A stretch of 64,000 bases of DNA. It comes from Nannochloropsis salina CCMP1776. Taxonomy: Eukaryota; Sar; Eustigmatophyceae; Eustigmatales; Monodopsidaceae. The DNA lies in NCBI GenBank assembly GCA_004565275.1, contig SDOX01000118.1:110274-174273 (forward strand), written 5' to 3'. The notes beneath the pieces are model-generated. The model had not been told where the DNA came from. It was given only the letters and a program-made list of their open reading frames with translations, and searched no databases. Made by a program: the position numbers and the translations under genes. Positions 10,038 to 20,633 of this stretch are shown piece after piece. Numbering within the stretch: position 1 is the first letter of the stretch; every line of letters starts with the position of its first letter.

Positions 10038-11221
10038 ATGTTCCGCTTCCAAAGCTGTGCACGTCAGGCTGCGAGGAGAGCTTTTGTCTCGGCCACAAGC
10101 ATGGCCCCACGGGCTCATCAGGCTCCTCATTTCGTAGCTGCCGGCATCACGGGGGCAGGAACATGCCTCCTCCTAGCGCACTCCACGCCAGCCCAGGTGC
10201 GTTGTCGAAGCTTTAGATCCGTTACTGCTGAGACACAACCAGCAACAGAGATAGTATGGTCGAAACGAACGTAATGTGCGACGCACAGCTCAGATGAAAT
10301 CGAGAGGGGGCATGTATGAGGCCTAAGCCGGCCTCTTTCACCTACTCGGCCGTTGTGAGTCGTGCACTTATTCGCCTGTCATTTCTTCTTTGGATTTCTA
10401 TTGCACAATCACAGGCTGACGCCGCCCTTCCTGCCACTGATACCTCCTCCGCCTCTCCCTCTACCTCTTTCACCATTACTGCCCGCCTCTCCAAATCGGG
10501 CGCTTCTGCTGCCTCCGCCGGTGCAAAAGAGGAAAAAGCGAAGCCTTCCCAAAGCAGTAGCAGCTCTGAGCCGCACCCGGCGAGCCTGGAGGGCAGACCG
10601 CTCCCCCCTGCAGGTGATATCGCCGCCGTGCTCTCCGAGATGGAGGAGGAGGACGAAGGAAGATACGACGCAGTAGAGCTGGAGGAGACAGAGTGTCCCC
10701 TCTGTCATTTTATGCGGGCAAGTCCATGCGGTGCCACCTGGGTGCGGTGGGAGAAGTGCATCCACTTCCACAAAAGTAAGGAGGAGGACTTCGTGGGGCC
10801 TTGCGCCCGTGTCACGCTGAAATTGGCCGAGTGCATCCAGCAGCATCAGAACGACTTCCCGCCGACGTTGAGGAATGCCTTGTTGGGAGGTGGGGATGTC
10901 GAAGATGGCGAGGGAGATGAAGCGGAAGAGAAAGATGGCGCGAAAGGCGTGACGGAGGTGGGGGACAAAGACAGGGGAGAAGACATCCTGCAGTCGTCTC
11001 CCACTTCATCCACCGGCGGCAAGAGTGATAGGCTGAAGAAGAACTTCACGCTTCACGAGGACCATGAAGAGACTGATCAGTCGGAACGTGACGAGCATCC
11101 GGTCAAGAGCGCATCCCCAGGAGTGTTACCTCCCTCCCGGTCCCCCAACGGGGCTAAGGAAGGAGAGAGCGAGAACGGAAATGCGGAGAAAAAGGATAAA
11201 GAGGGCCCGATAAAAAAGTAG
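10038..11221 (+). CDS. GCK-domain protein, probably mitochondrial
   Basis: Two exons, 10038-10196 and 10415-11221, joined in frame by a GT-AG intron of 218 bases; 321 residues. The N-terminus MFRFQSCARQAARRAFVSAT is Arg-rich and free of acidic residues, as in a mitochondrial presequence, followed by a hydrophobic stretch at about residues 32-48. The central GCK domain has ordered cysteines in CPLCHFMRASPCG, WEKC, DFVGPC and KLAEC, similar in spacing to twin-cysteine intermembrane-space proteins. The flanks and the C-terminal 130 residues are charged and disordered (acidic, then Lys-rich). The molecular role of GCK-domain proteins is not established. Domain call is confident, location is inferred. 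Confidence 0.8.
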
Positions 11222-11842
11222 ACACTTAACCGAAGTATCCAGGCATCATTTTATGGGCAGTGAATTTTTAATCTTGATGTTTTGTTTTTTTCCTTACTTC
11301 CTGCCCTCGGAGCTCCTTATGCACCTTTCCCCCACAGTGTGAGCCATTAATCTCATAACAACACGGTATTGCGTACTTTCAGTAGCGCAGTGCATTAACG
11401 AGCGCCCCATCACAATGAAACAAGGGTCTATGGCACGAGAAAGAAGCGCGGCGGTCTCGATACTTCGGAGTCGTGCACCGTGCTCGACCTTGCTGGTCTT
11501 TCCTTCTGCCTCGCCCACGCCCTCGATTTGAGACCCTTTAGCCTTTCATACCCGCACTTTCGAGGCCAATTCTAATTTCCCCTTCTGTTATCAATATTTT
11601 TTGTGCACCTATTCAGCCATGGGTGCGTTTAACATCCCCGTGATGTTTTCGGAGGCCTTGCAATGGGATTCCTCCACGCCTCCCTTGCTGCTGTGCGTGC
11701 ATTATGCCAGCCCTTCTCGTGCACTGACGCTCTCCGAATTAATTTAACAGGAGGAGTAGAAGGCCTGTTAAATTGGTGGACCGCAGAGGGTGACTTTGCT
11801 TTGCGAAGTCCGTGCCCGCGACCTTGGCCTTGAACGTGCACT
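11222..11842. other. Intergenic, probable promoter of C2-domain gene
   Basis: A 621-base spacer between two plus-strand genes. Apart from the inverted repeat at 11741-11774 I see no feature. Confidence 0.4.
11741..11774. repeat. Perfect inverted repeat upstream of C2-domain gene
   Basis: AATTTAACAG and its exact reverse complement CTGTTAAATT flank a 14-base spacer. The element ends 68 bases before the ATG of the C2-domain gene. It could be a dimeric transcription-factor site or an RNA hairpin in the 5' leader. Confidence 0.6.
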
Positions 11843-13048
11843 ATGGCAGCTCGCGAAACCTCCCCCTTCCAAGCCGCAGATGCTCCCATTTGGAGACCGG
11901 AAATGGCGGTGCGGCAAAATCCGTACAGGTACCTGGACCATCAGAAAGGCACGATTGGCATTCTAGACATCCGGCTCATAGACGGCCGTGACCTGGACTC
12001 GACGGGAAGAGGCGAGTCCGGGCGGAGTGCGAGCGTCTCCCCTCAAGTCATAATACGAGTCCCCGCCGAGGAGGCCAGATCCTCGGTGGTTCCCAGGAAT
12101 GCCCACCCGTCCTGGCAAGAGCGCTTCACCATGAATTTGAAGAAAGGTGTGCTCCAAGAAGGTGCGCCAGTCTTGGTTGTCTTCCAGGCATTGGATGCCG
12201 CATCGTGGCGGAGCCCGCTGGGGGGAAGCAAGGGCCGCGACCTGGGCTCCGGCTCCTTGGACATTTTGCCCCTCCTGAACGGGTCGCGCGGTAGCCACGT
12301 GATGGACGAGTGGGTCTCGCTCAGTCCGGGGCCCGGGCGCCTGCACGTGGTGGTGGAGTACGAGCCCGTGGGCATGGTGCCGGAGATGGACGACGTGGTC
12401 TTCTTCGAGGCCTTCGCGCGCTCTCCTCGCTCCCTAGTCCTCCCTGCGAACGAGCCCATGGTCGTGCGGGTGAGTGCTTGACAAGGGACAGAGAGCGGGG
12501 GCGGCCTGGCGCCTCGTGGGAAACTCGCCGGTCCTTTCGATCTCCCTGACCCACCCCTATCCCCTCCCTCCCCCCTCCCCCCTCCCCTCCCTCCCTTCCT
12601 CCCTTCCCCCTTTTACTCCCTCAACTCACCCCCCTTCCCTCCCTCCTTTCCTCCCCCCCCCATTATACCTCCCTCCCACTCCCAGGCGGTCTCCGGTGCC
12701 TACCTCCTGGTCGGCTTCCGCACCCCCACCGCCCGACAGGCCCGCGGCCCTGAGGCGGCGCCCGAGTGCCGGCTCAGGGTGCACCGGCAGACAGTCTTCG
12801 TGATCGAGCGGCACACCCTCCTGGACGCGGCCTGGCACTCGGTCATAGACGCGGCCGACATGGTGCAGGCCGTTCCCCCCGTTCGCTGGGCCAAGAAGCA
12901 GCTCCAGCCCTACGCCAAGTACGCCCAGGTGCTCGCGCGGCCTGCCCTCACCTCCCTCCACGTCACCTTCGCAGCGGCGCGTCTGGCCATGCGGAGCGGG
13001 ATGGCGGCCTTGGGGGGGGCGACCAGCACCGTCTTCGGGGATGACTAG
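11843..13048 (+). CDS. C2-domain protein with uncharacterised C-terminal region
   Basis: Two exons, 11843-12469 and 12686-13048, joined in frame; 329 residues. A C2 beta-sandwich spans about residues 30-175: GTIGILDIRLIDGRDL opens it, NAHPSWQERFTM is the usual middle strand motif, and WVSLSPGPGRLHVVVEYEP closes it. The acidic Ca-binding loop positions are only partly kept, so binding may be Ca-independent. The C-terminal 150 residues (from VVFFEAFARS) form a second conserved-looking region with amphipathic helices and no transmembrane segment; I do not recognise it. C2 proteins of this kind bind membranes or partner proteins; a specific role cannot be given. The intron is a long CCCT-type pyrimidine tract. 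Confidence 0.78.
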
Positions 13049-13316
13049 GGCGCGAGGGGGAAGACAGAGGGCGTGTACATAAGACAAGGTGGGAGATGGA
13101 GATGGAGCGGGGGTAGGTCAAGGGGGGAGGGTGGGTAGTGCGGAAAGGAAAAAACGAGCGCATTTACATGTGCAATCAGGCGTGACGTTTTTCCTTTCAC
13201 TCGCGCTCCCGTTGGCATGCCAGCGACACAAAGTATGGGCGCGGTCCTCCCCCTGACCGCCTGTCGCGCGCAGTCTCTGCCCTCCATGTCTCTCGCTTCC
13301 CCTTCCCTGCCCGCCC

Positions 13317-14741
13317 TCACACCTTAACCCGGAAAAGCTCCTGGAGCTCGTCCTTGGGAAGCACTGCCTGTGCCTTCCTCTCCTTCCTCAGCCCATCCGC
13401 TTTCATTTTTGCCGACAGCCTCGCCCCCTCGGCCCGCTTCTTCTCCGCCCGCACGAAGTTAGGAGAGGTGAAGTCCGGGTTCTGGTAGAGGGTGGGCCCC
13501 CCGAAGCTGCCGGCGAAGACGCGGATCGGATTCAAGACAAAGCGAGGCCCGATTTCTACCAGGCTGGTCAGCTCCCCCTCCCCCGCCTCTCCCTTTCCCC
13601 CTTCCTTTTTCCTCCCTGCGGCCGCCCTGGCGGCGGCCTTGGCCTCGCCCTTCGCGGCCGCCTCAGGGTCCTCCGCCGTCGCCGCCGGAGCCGCATCCAC
13701 GATCTGGTAGTTTCTCACCCACACCTTGCCGTCCGCGAGCGCGAAGGCCAGGACTCGGTCCACAAAGGGCTTGCTCTTGGGGTGCCCCCGGGGGGTCCCG
13801 AAGGCGTCGACCAGGAGGGCTCTCATCACGCGGGTGTGGGGGCGGGCATCGAAGGCCTCGTCAAAGGAAAGCACGGGTCGGGAACCGAGCATGGCGTTGC
13901 CCGTGAGGCGGAGCTCGTCGAGGGTGTGCACGTTGAGGACGCTGAACTTGATAGAAGGCCCCAAGGGTGTCTTGCTTAGCCACAGATAGAGATCTTGCCG
14001 CTTCCGAGCCTCCAAGAACAGACAGTTGTTGCAGCTTTTGACCTCCGCGATCTCGTTGATGACCTGCAAGTCCCCTTTACAGTCGAGTTTGACGTCCTTT
14101 TTGTGGTGGGGAATGAGCTTCCGCAGGTCCTCCAGCAAGTGGCGGTAGCGCGCCGTCACGCCCCGCGAACAAAAGACCAGGACACGCTGTCGATTCTTGT
14201 AAGAACCGTCGTATTTGACCGTACTTGACGAAGCGGCTCCAACGACAGGGTGACTGGATGTATTGGATAAATCACTTTCTACGTCAGGGTCCTTCTTTCC
14301 TGTCATCGGCTTGGATACGTTCGACGCCCGCCCTGCGGAAGAGGCGGCCGAGAGCAAGCGTTTTTTGCTCCCCCCACCGTTCCTGACACGCGCCGTTGCA
14401 TCCGCGCTGTCGCTGACACTATTTTCATCATTCTCATCCTCGTCGGCTCCACTATCGCTGCTGCTGCTTCCATCCGCGCGGCCCCGTAGCATCAAACCGT
14501 GCATTCCACCCATGCGGGTAGAGGAGCGCCTTACAATGTTCTCTTGTTCGTCTTCCTGCTCCTCGGCTTCGTCTTCTACCCGACTGTGAGCTTCAATTTC
14601 GTCCTTATTACGTCTCTTTCGGGATTCTGCTTGCTCTTGCTTGCTGCTGATAGTGGTACTTTGTTTTTTTTTGGCAGGCTTCGCAGATGTTATACCAGCA
14701 GAAGTCATAGCCGCCTTCCGTTTCTGTGTCGTTCTGACCAT
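13317..14741 (-). CDS. BRX1: Ribosome biogenesis protein BRX1 (Brix domain)
   Basis: Nucleolar factor needed for assembly of the large (60S) ribosomal subunit, where it works with EBP2. Single exon, 474 residues from the ATG at 14741 (MVRTTQKRK, a basic nuclear-type start; in-frame codons further upstream lack protein character). The first 185 residues are a Lys/Glu/Ser-rich disordered region. The Brix domain begins at NRQRVLVFCSRGVTARYRHL and includes LIPHHKKDVK, CNNCLFLEARKRQDLYLW, GPSIKFSVLNVHTLDEL and SFDEAFD. It ends with EIGPRFVLNPIRVF and GPTLYQNPDF, both diagnostic for BRX1. An Ala/Lys-rich insert splits the second half. The C-terminal tail is basic. Confidence 0.93.
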   Translation of the reverse strand: MVRTTQKRKAAMTSAGITSAKPAKKKQSTTISSKQEQAESRKRRNKDEIEAHSRVEDEAEEQEDEQENIVRRSSTRMGGMHGLMLRGRADGSSSSDSGADEDENDENSVSDSADATARVRNGGGSKKRLLSAASSAGRASNVSKPMTGKKDPDVESDLSNTSSHPVVGAASSSTVKYDGSYKNRQRVLVFCSRGVTARYRHLLEDLRKLIPHHKKDVKLDCKGDLQVINEIAEVKSCNNCLFLEARKRQDLYLWLSKTPLGPSIKFSVLNVHTLDELRLTGNAMLGSRPVLSFDEAFDARPHTRVMRALLVDAFGTPRGHPKSKPFVDRVLAFALADGKVWVRNYQIVDAAPAATAEDPEAAAKGEAKAAARAAAGRKKEGGKGEAGEGELTSLVEIGPRFVLNPIRVFAGSFGGPTLYQNPDFTSPNFVRAEKKRAEGARLSAKMKADGLRKERKAQAVLPKDELQELFRVKV

Positions 14742-15374
14742 ATTTGAGACCACAAACGACACCAGCAAATCCCCTTTACAAACTTGGACACCTGTGCATA
14801 TGTTGACACCGACACTCTGTGAGGGGTACGCAGGCATGGCAAGTAACCTGCTGAATATCTGCCTTCCTGCTTGCCAACCTCCCCGCCACCCGCCCCTCGC
14901 CTGGAGGCTCTCTCGCAGCGGCCAGGGGCCTTTCTTTTTCTTCTTGCTAGCGCAGGGCCTAGGGCGGGCTCTAGAATGAAAACGGAAGGGTCGATCTCTC
15001 ACGAGGGGAGTAGATGACGAGAAGTCTGAGGTGAAAGTGCGCGTTGGCGTTGATGGATTTTGGGGGATTGGAGTGGACGCATTTTTTTCCTGCATCCTGG
15101 ACTTCAGTATCCAAGGAGTCCGCCCGGCACTACTTTTAAACCTCGGGGGTGGTCCCCCTCGCAGCCTCTTCTTCTTCGCCCGATCTGCTATCTTACCCTT
15201 AAGACTATTCATTATATGACTATACTTATGAGCCGTGTTTTTCGGGGGAAAAGCAAGGCAGACTCCCTTAAGTCCCACTTCGGCCTCATCACGTCCCTTC
15301 CTTTTCCTTGCTCCCCTCCCTCCACAATCCTCAGCTAACTTTAATCAACTAAAGCCAAAGCGCCTTTTGGAAAT
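14742..15374. promoter_or_regulatory. Divergent intergenic region, BRX1 (-) / GYF-domain gene (+)
   Basis: A 633-base spacer between divergent starts, so both promoters should lie here. No further gene seen. Confidence 0.45.
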
Positions 15375-17795
15375 ATGCTGGGCACAACTTCTGTGAAGCC
15401 ACCGACAGTGGGAGGGGCTTGGGCTCAAGGTTCTCTCTCCCTAAAACCCGAAGACGATGGTAAGGCTTCAGGCGGCGGAGGAGGAAGCACTCTCGCGACG
15501 GGTTCACCCCCACCGGCGGCGAAAAAGAAAGGTAGGTCGAGGACGAAAGCACATCCCTGTCACCACGGAAAGTATGCGGATATAAATAATTTTGTTGAGA
15601 AGTTGTGTGAGAGCGGCGCAAGCCCGGTAGGGCGGGGTGAGGGGAAGAGGAGGTGGAAGGGGCAGGGAAGGAGGTAGGCGACACGTTTGCGCTCCGGGAT
15701 CCAAGAGCCCCGGACTTTGCTCCCATACAGTCACTGATTGCACCTCGCATCGCCTGCCGGGTCTCTCTCCGTGTTTCTCACGCATACAGTCATCCAGTTC
15801 TCTCGTGAGCAGCTTTTGGCCCTCCGCCGCCCCTCACGGCTCCCGACGGATATGGCGGAGATTCCCACCATCATTAGCGTGGAGCCTTTGGAGCCGATGG
15901 GGGGAGGGGGGCCGTTGGACAGGGAGGAAACCAGCAGGCATTGGTCGCGCATGCGGGCAGCAGGGCGGGGCAAGGGACGCGGAGGGGGGGGGGAGGTGTG
16001 GGTCCGACCTGGATGGGGAGGGGGAGGGGAGCGTGGACGGGGGAGAAGAGGGAAGAAAACGAGCGCGGAGGAGGGCTTGGGGCAGGGCGGGGGGGGGGCG
16101 GGGGCTGGGAAAGGGCGGAGCGTCGGTCGGCGTTTGGACGGACGCCTGGGGCCGGGGAGTCGGAGGGCGGGTCGGTGTGGCCGCGGGAGAGGACCCTGGG
16201 GGAGAGGACCCTGCCAGTGAAGGAAGAGGCCATCCTCTGGGACGACGTGGGGGATGGGAAGGGGGGGCCGGGGGTGGGGGGCACAGGAGGAAGTGGGGAC
16301 CAGGATTTCTTCGAGACCATGGCCGAAAGCACGCGCAAGTTCCACGCGGAGCGAGAAGCCTTCCTGGCTCAGCAACGGAGGATGGAGGGGAAAGACGCGG
16401 GCGTGGAGGAGAGAGGCATGGAGCAAGAGTCGCACGATAATGCTGAGACGTTTGGGGAGGGGGCGATGAGACCAGGGGATGGTGGTGGGGGGGGTTGGGT
16501 GGGATCCAGGAGGGGCTTCGGGAGCTGGGGGTGCGGGAGGGAGGGGGGCGAGGCAAGGAGTCGGGGCTACCCCCGGCGACCCCCTCCCCCGCGGAGGAGG
16601 GCGAGGCAGAGCAGGGCGAGGCAGGGCGCAGTCTCTTGGGGCGCAGTCTCTTGGCACGCTTCGGTCTCGTTCCGAGTCGACCCCCGGGACGCGAGGGCGC
16701 GGACCCCGCCTTCTCCTCCTCCCCCGTCGGGTTCCCAGACCCCGACCAGCATCATCAGACCCCTCCGGTGCACGCCCACGTCCTAGGCCAAACCGGCTTA
16801 CCGCAGCCCCAGCAGCCGCCGCAACCAGGGCATTCGCGGGTAGGGTACCAAGGAGGGGACGCTATAGCCCCATCGGTCGTCGGTACCCCCGTTAACCACC
16901 TCCAGCGCCTCGGCTTGGCACTGCCGCCACAGGGATCAACGATCCCGGACTCGCAGCAGCAGCGCGTGTTGCAACAGCAGCAGCTTCAACAAGAGCAGCA
17001 ACAGCAGCAGCAGCGCATGTATCAGCAGCTACGGGCTTTGCAGCAGCAACAACAACAGCAACACCATGAACAACAGGGACGACAGCCGCAACCACCACCA
17101 CAACAGGACCAACAAGAGCGAAAGCAGCAGCAACAACAGCAACAGCAGCAACAGCAGCAACAGCAGCAACAACAACTTTTGCAGCAACACCTAGCACGAA
17201 TGCACCAGCAACAACACTCTCAAATGTCCCCTTCTCCTCAGTCCCCCTCGCAAGCCCCGTCACGACAGCAGCATCCCCCCTCCCGAGGGCCTCCAGACGC
17301 CTGGTTCTACCGTGACCCCCACGGCAAGGTCCAGGGGCCCTTCAAGACGGCGGATATGCGCCAGTGGCACGAGGCAGGTTACTTCAAGCCCGGGCTCTGC
17401 ATGCGGCTGGGAGACACGGAGGGCGAGTTTCGGCCCCTGCAAGAGCTCTACGCCGACTTGAGCGATGCATTCATGCGCCCACCCTCCGTCGCTCCCACGC
17501 CTCAACAGCCCCCAGCACCCCAGATCCTCCATCCATCGCAGGCACAGCAGCAGCCACCACAGCAGCAGCAAGCGGGTCTGAGTGGCCCTCTTTCCCCTGC
17601 CCAGCAGCAGCACCTGGCGATGCTGCAGCAGATGGACCTTCTACAGACACCTCAGCAAATGCAGCAGGCACTCTACCAGGTCCGACAGATCGCTCTACGG
17701 GATGCACAGCAGCAGGAGCAGCTTCGGCACCTTCTGCAGCTACAATTACATCAACAATCACAATCACAATCACAACCACAATCACAACCACAACC

Positions 17796-17828
<33 letters not shown>

Positions 17829-17861
17829 GCAACAGCAACAGCAACAACAGCAACAGCAACC

Positions 17862-17907
<46 letters not shown>

Positions 17908-20043
17908 CCACAACAACCACAGCAGCACCAACAACCACAGCAGCACCAACATCAACAACAGCATCAGCAGCAACAGCAGCAACAGCAGTTGTACCAACAG
18001 CAACAGCTTCATCACAAAATGCAGCAGCAGCAGCAGCAACGACAACAACAACATCAACAACATCATCATCATCAACAACCACAACAACCACAACAAGCAA
18101 CACAACCACAACAACCACAACAACAACCACCACAGCAGCAACAACAGGGTCAGGAAGACATTCACGGGCCGCGATCAGGGCAATCGAGGCCTCGCGACGA
18201 TGAGCACCGGAGGGCGGCAGAAGAGTACGCACTGTTGGTCAGGCTGGAGGATGAGGAGCGTATCAGGCAAGACACGATGCAACGGCAACGCCAGCAAGAG
18301 CAAGAAGCAGCCAGAGCGGCAGCAGCGGCAGAGGCGGCAGCAGCGGCGGCGGCAGCGGCGGCAGCAGCAGCAGAGGCAAAAGAGAAGAGGGACTCACACG
18401 CGGCGGAGGTGAAGAGGAGGAAGGAGCTGGAGGAAGCTGCCCGCGTGCTGCGTCAAAATCAGCAGAAAGAGAAGGAGGAGGAGAAGGCGAGGCAGAAGGA
18501 AAGAGAGGAGAAGGAGAGGGAGAAGGGGCGACATAGCCAGGTAGGCGGGGAGAACAGCGACTCATACCGCAGGGGTCACCTCGATAACGAGGCATCGGGG
18601 ACCTCGGAAGAAGAACGCGGATCGGCGGACCAGAAACACGCGCCTGTGGCCCCATGGTCGGGGAGCACTTCCGTGACCCCTCAAAAAAGCTTGACGGAGA
18701 TCCAGAAAGAGGAAGAGCGGCGCCAGCGGGCCTTGCAGGAAGCGCGGATGGCTGCTTCGGGTGGGAAGGGGGGGGGCATGTCTTGGGCACGCGCCACGAC
18801 CACCCAGGCGGCGCATGCCCGTCCCAAGAGCTTGGCGGAGATCCAGGAAGAAGAGGCCTCGGCTGCTGTCTACGCCTCGAATCCCGCCGTCTCCGCCGCC
18901 GACAAGCGGGTGGTTTCTCCGGCCATTGCCCGCTCCACGTCTACCTCTACCAATGGCAGCACGGGAAACGACAGCGACGGCGCTCCGCCACCTCCGTCGG
19001 GACCCATTCATGTCCAACTTCCCGTCTCCCAGGGCAACCTTTCCCAACGCGAGAAGAAACTTTTGCTTGCTGAGCAACAGGCGGAGGCGGTCCGACAGCA
19101 ACATCTCTTGCTCCAGCAGCAGCACCAACCGGGCGGGGCCTGGAATAGGAACAGGGATGCCCCGGGAAAGGGAGGCGGAGGGGGAAGCACGCATCTTCTG
19201 ACCGCCATTCAGTCGCAGGAGGAAGAACGGAAGAAGGAGGAGGGGCAGGCTGCCAGGGAGGCAGTCGCTCGGAGAGGAGAGGGAGGGGGAGGGGACAAGG
19301 CGAAGATGGAACAGCGGCTGAAGATGATGCTTGGACTAGGGGCCGGAGGCGGTGGGATTGGGGGGGGGGAGGCGCCGGCATGGCAAGCCAAGGGAAAGCC
19401 CGTCAAGTCCTTACTAGAGATTCAAGAGGAGGAGGCGCGACGCGCGGCGCAAGAACCTCACCAAGCGAAAGGCTGGGCAGCGCGCGCCGGTGTCAACGCT
19501 CCTCCTCAGCGGACGTCTGCCCCTCTTGCCGGTGTCAACGCTCCTCCTCAGCGGACGTCTGCCCCTCTTGCCGGTGCCAGCCTTGGGCAGGTAAATGGGA
19601 GACGTCCCGGGTGGCTGGTGCCAGCACGGCCCCCTTCTCATGAGAGGGGGGGCGCTGGTGTGCACGCGGCCTCACAGGAGGATTTCTGGGGACCGAAAGC
19701 GGAGGAGAAAGCCAATTCACAGCGGGCCCCTGCCCGGCCCGTTCAAGCCCCCGTATCAGCGCCTGCCCCGCCTCCCTCCCGCACCGACGACTCCTTCGGC
19801 TCCGCTATGCCGTCCGAGCTGGCAGCATGGTGCGGCAGCGAGCTGCGCCGTATTGCCAACAACGACGACCTGACGCTCATGTCATTCCTCTATACGGTCG
19901 AGAGCCCGGCGGAGACGCGGCAGTATCTTTCACAATATCTGGGTTCCAAGCCGGAGGTGGTGAACTTTGCCTCCGAGTTTATCAAGAGGAGGGCGGTTTC
20001 GTTGAATGGCGAAGGAGTTGGGAAGAAGGGGAAGAGGAAATGA
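15375..20043 (+). CDS. GIGYF-like GYF-domain translational regulator, glutamine-rich
   Basis: Likely counterpart of GIGYF/SMY2 proteins, which bind proline-rich partners and the cap-binding protein to repress translation. Exon 1 is 15375-15531 and exon 2 is 15790-20043, with a GT-AG intron and matching phase; about 1,470 residues. Just after the junction, FSREQLLALR resembles the eIF4E-binding element at the start of GIGYF proteins. EAILWDD and DFFETMAESTRKF follow. Two long Gln tracts flank the GYF domain (WFYRDPHGKVQGPF, MRQWHEAGYFKPGL). An Ala/Glu/Lys helix region comes next. Then the motif SLxEIQxEE or close variants occur four times (about 18690, 18830, 19195, 19405). The C-terminal segment from LAAWCGSEL to FASEFIKRR is a conserved helical domain. 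The frame changes twice in G-runs, at 15984-15993 and 16487-16494. Confidence 0.85.
16950..17195 (+). repeat. CAG/CAA repeat, first polyglutamine tract
   Basis: Mixed CAG and CAA codons encode Gln-rich sequence upstream of the GYF domain. The mixing of two Gln codons makes the tract less prone to slippage than pure CAG. Confidence 0.9.
17700..18150 (+). repeat. CAA/CAG repeat, second polyglutamine tract
   Basis: About 450 bases of CAA and CAG codons with interspersed CCA, CAT and CAC, including a hexanucleotide stretch of CAATCA/CAACCA type near 17755-17800. It encodes a long Gln/Pro/His region downstream of the GYF domain. CAA is commoner here than in the first tract. Confidence 0.92.
19489..19572 (+). 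repeat. Exact 42-bp tandem duplication in coding sequence
   Basis: Two identical 42-base units (19489-19530 and 19531-19572) encode GVNAPPQRTSAPLA twice. The length is a multiple of three, so the frame is kept. The lack of differences suggests a recent event. Confidence 0.95.
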
Positions 20044-20633
20044 GCTCGCTTGGGGGTCGAAGTGGATTAGAAAGTGATAGAGCTCCAGGGATAAGGGCAT
20101 GTACATAGGTGGATGGTGTGAAGGTGGATGGAGACGCGATAGAGGTATAATCCAGCACGTGCATTGATGTTTCTCTTGGTAAAATGCAAGGAAAAGGGAT
20201 GAAACAGAAGAAGTATTAGGACTTAAGGAGAAAAAAATCATGTAGTTGCTGAAACACTTGAACGGAGACTATTGAAAATGAGGGAGAGAACGAAGGTTTG
20301 TTAGAATACCCGATGTCCTTGGAGGGTGAGGGATAATCAGCGGTTCAGCATAAAGCCACAACATGGTAAAAAGTTTCAAGCTTTGCAAGACCGCTCTTCA
20401 ACAAATGATGATTTCGTTTCGTTTCTCTGATGCTTTGCGCTGGATTTGTGGGAGGCACCTGTCATGCCTCTTACAGATCCCCTCTATTTCGTAGTCTGTG
20501 AACCAAGTTCCCGATCCACCACCACGCTCGTCTCTTCCACCCTCCGGAATGACGGGCGGCAGCTCCCCTACGCAAATATCCTACCCCGCCCCGCCGGTGC
20601 CATCCCTGTTCAAGCATTACCTTGACGTGGGGC
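20044..20633. other. Convergent intergenic region (3' flanks)
   Basis: A 590-base spacer between the ends of the GYF-domain gene (+) and the NOL11-like gene (-). It should hold both poly(A) regions. No gene seen. Confidence 0.4.

Noticed and set aside
17471-18232. Long Val/Leu-rich or Asn/Thr-rich open frames opposite or beside the Gln tracts
   Set aside because: They are shadow translations of the CAA/CAG repeat in other frames.
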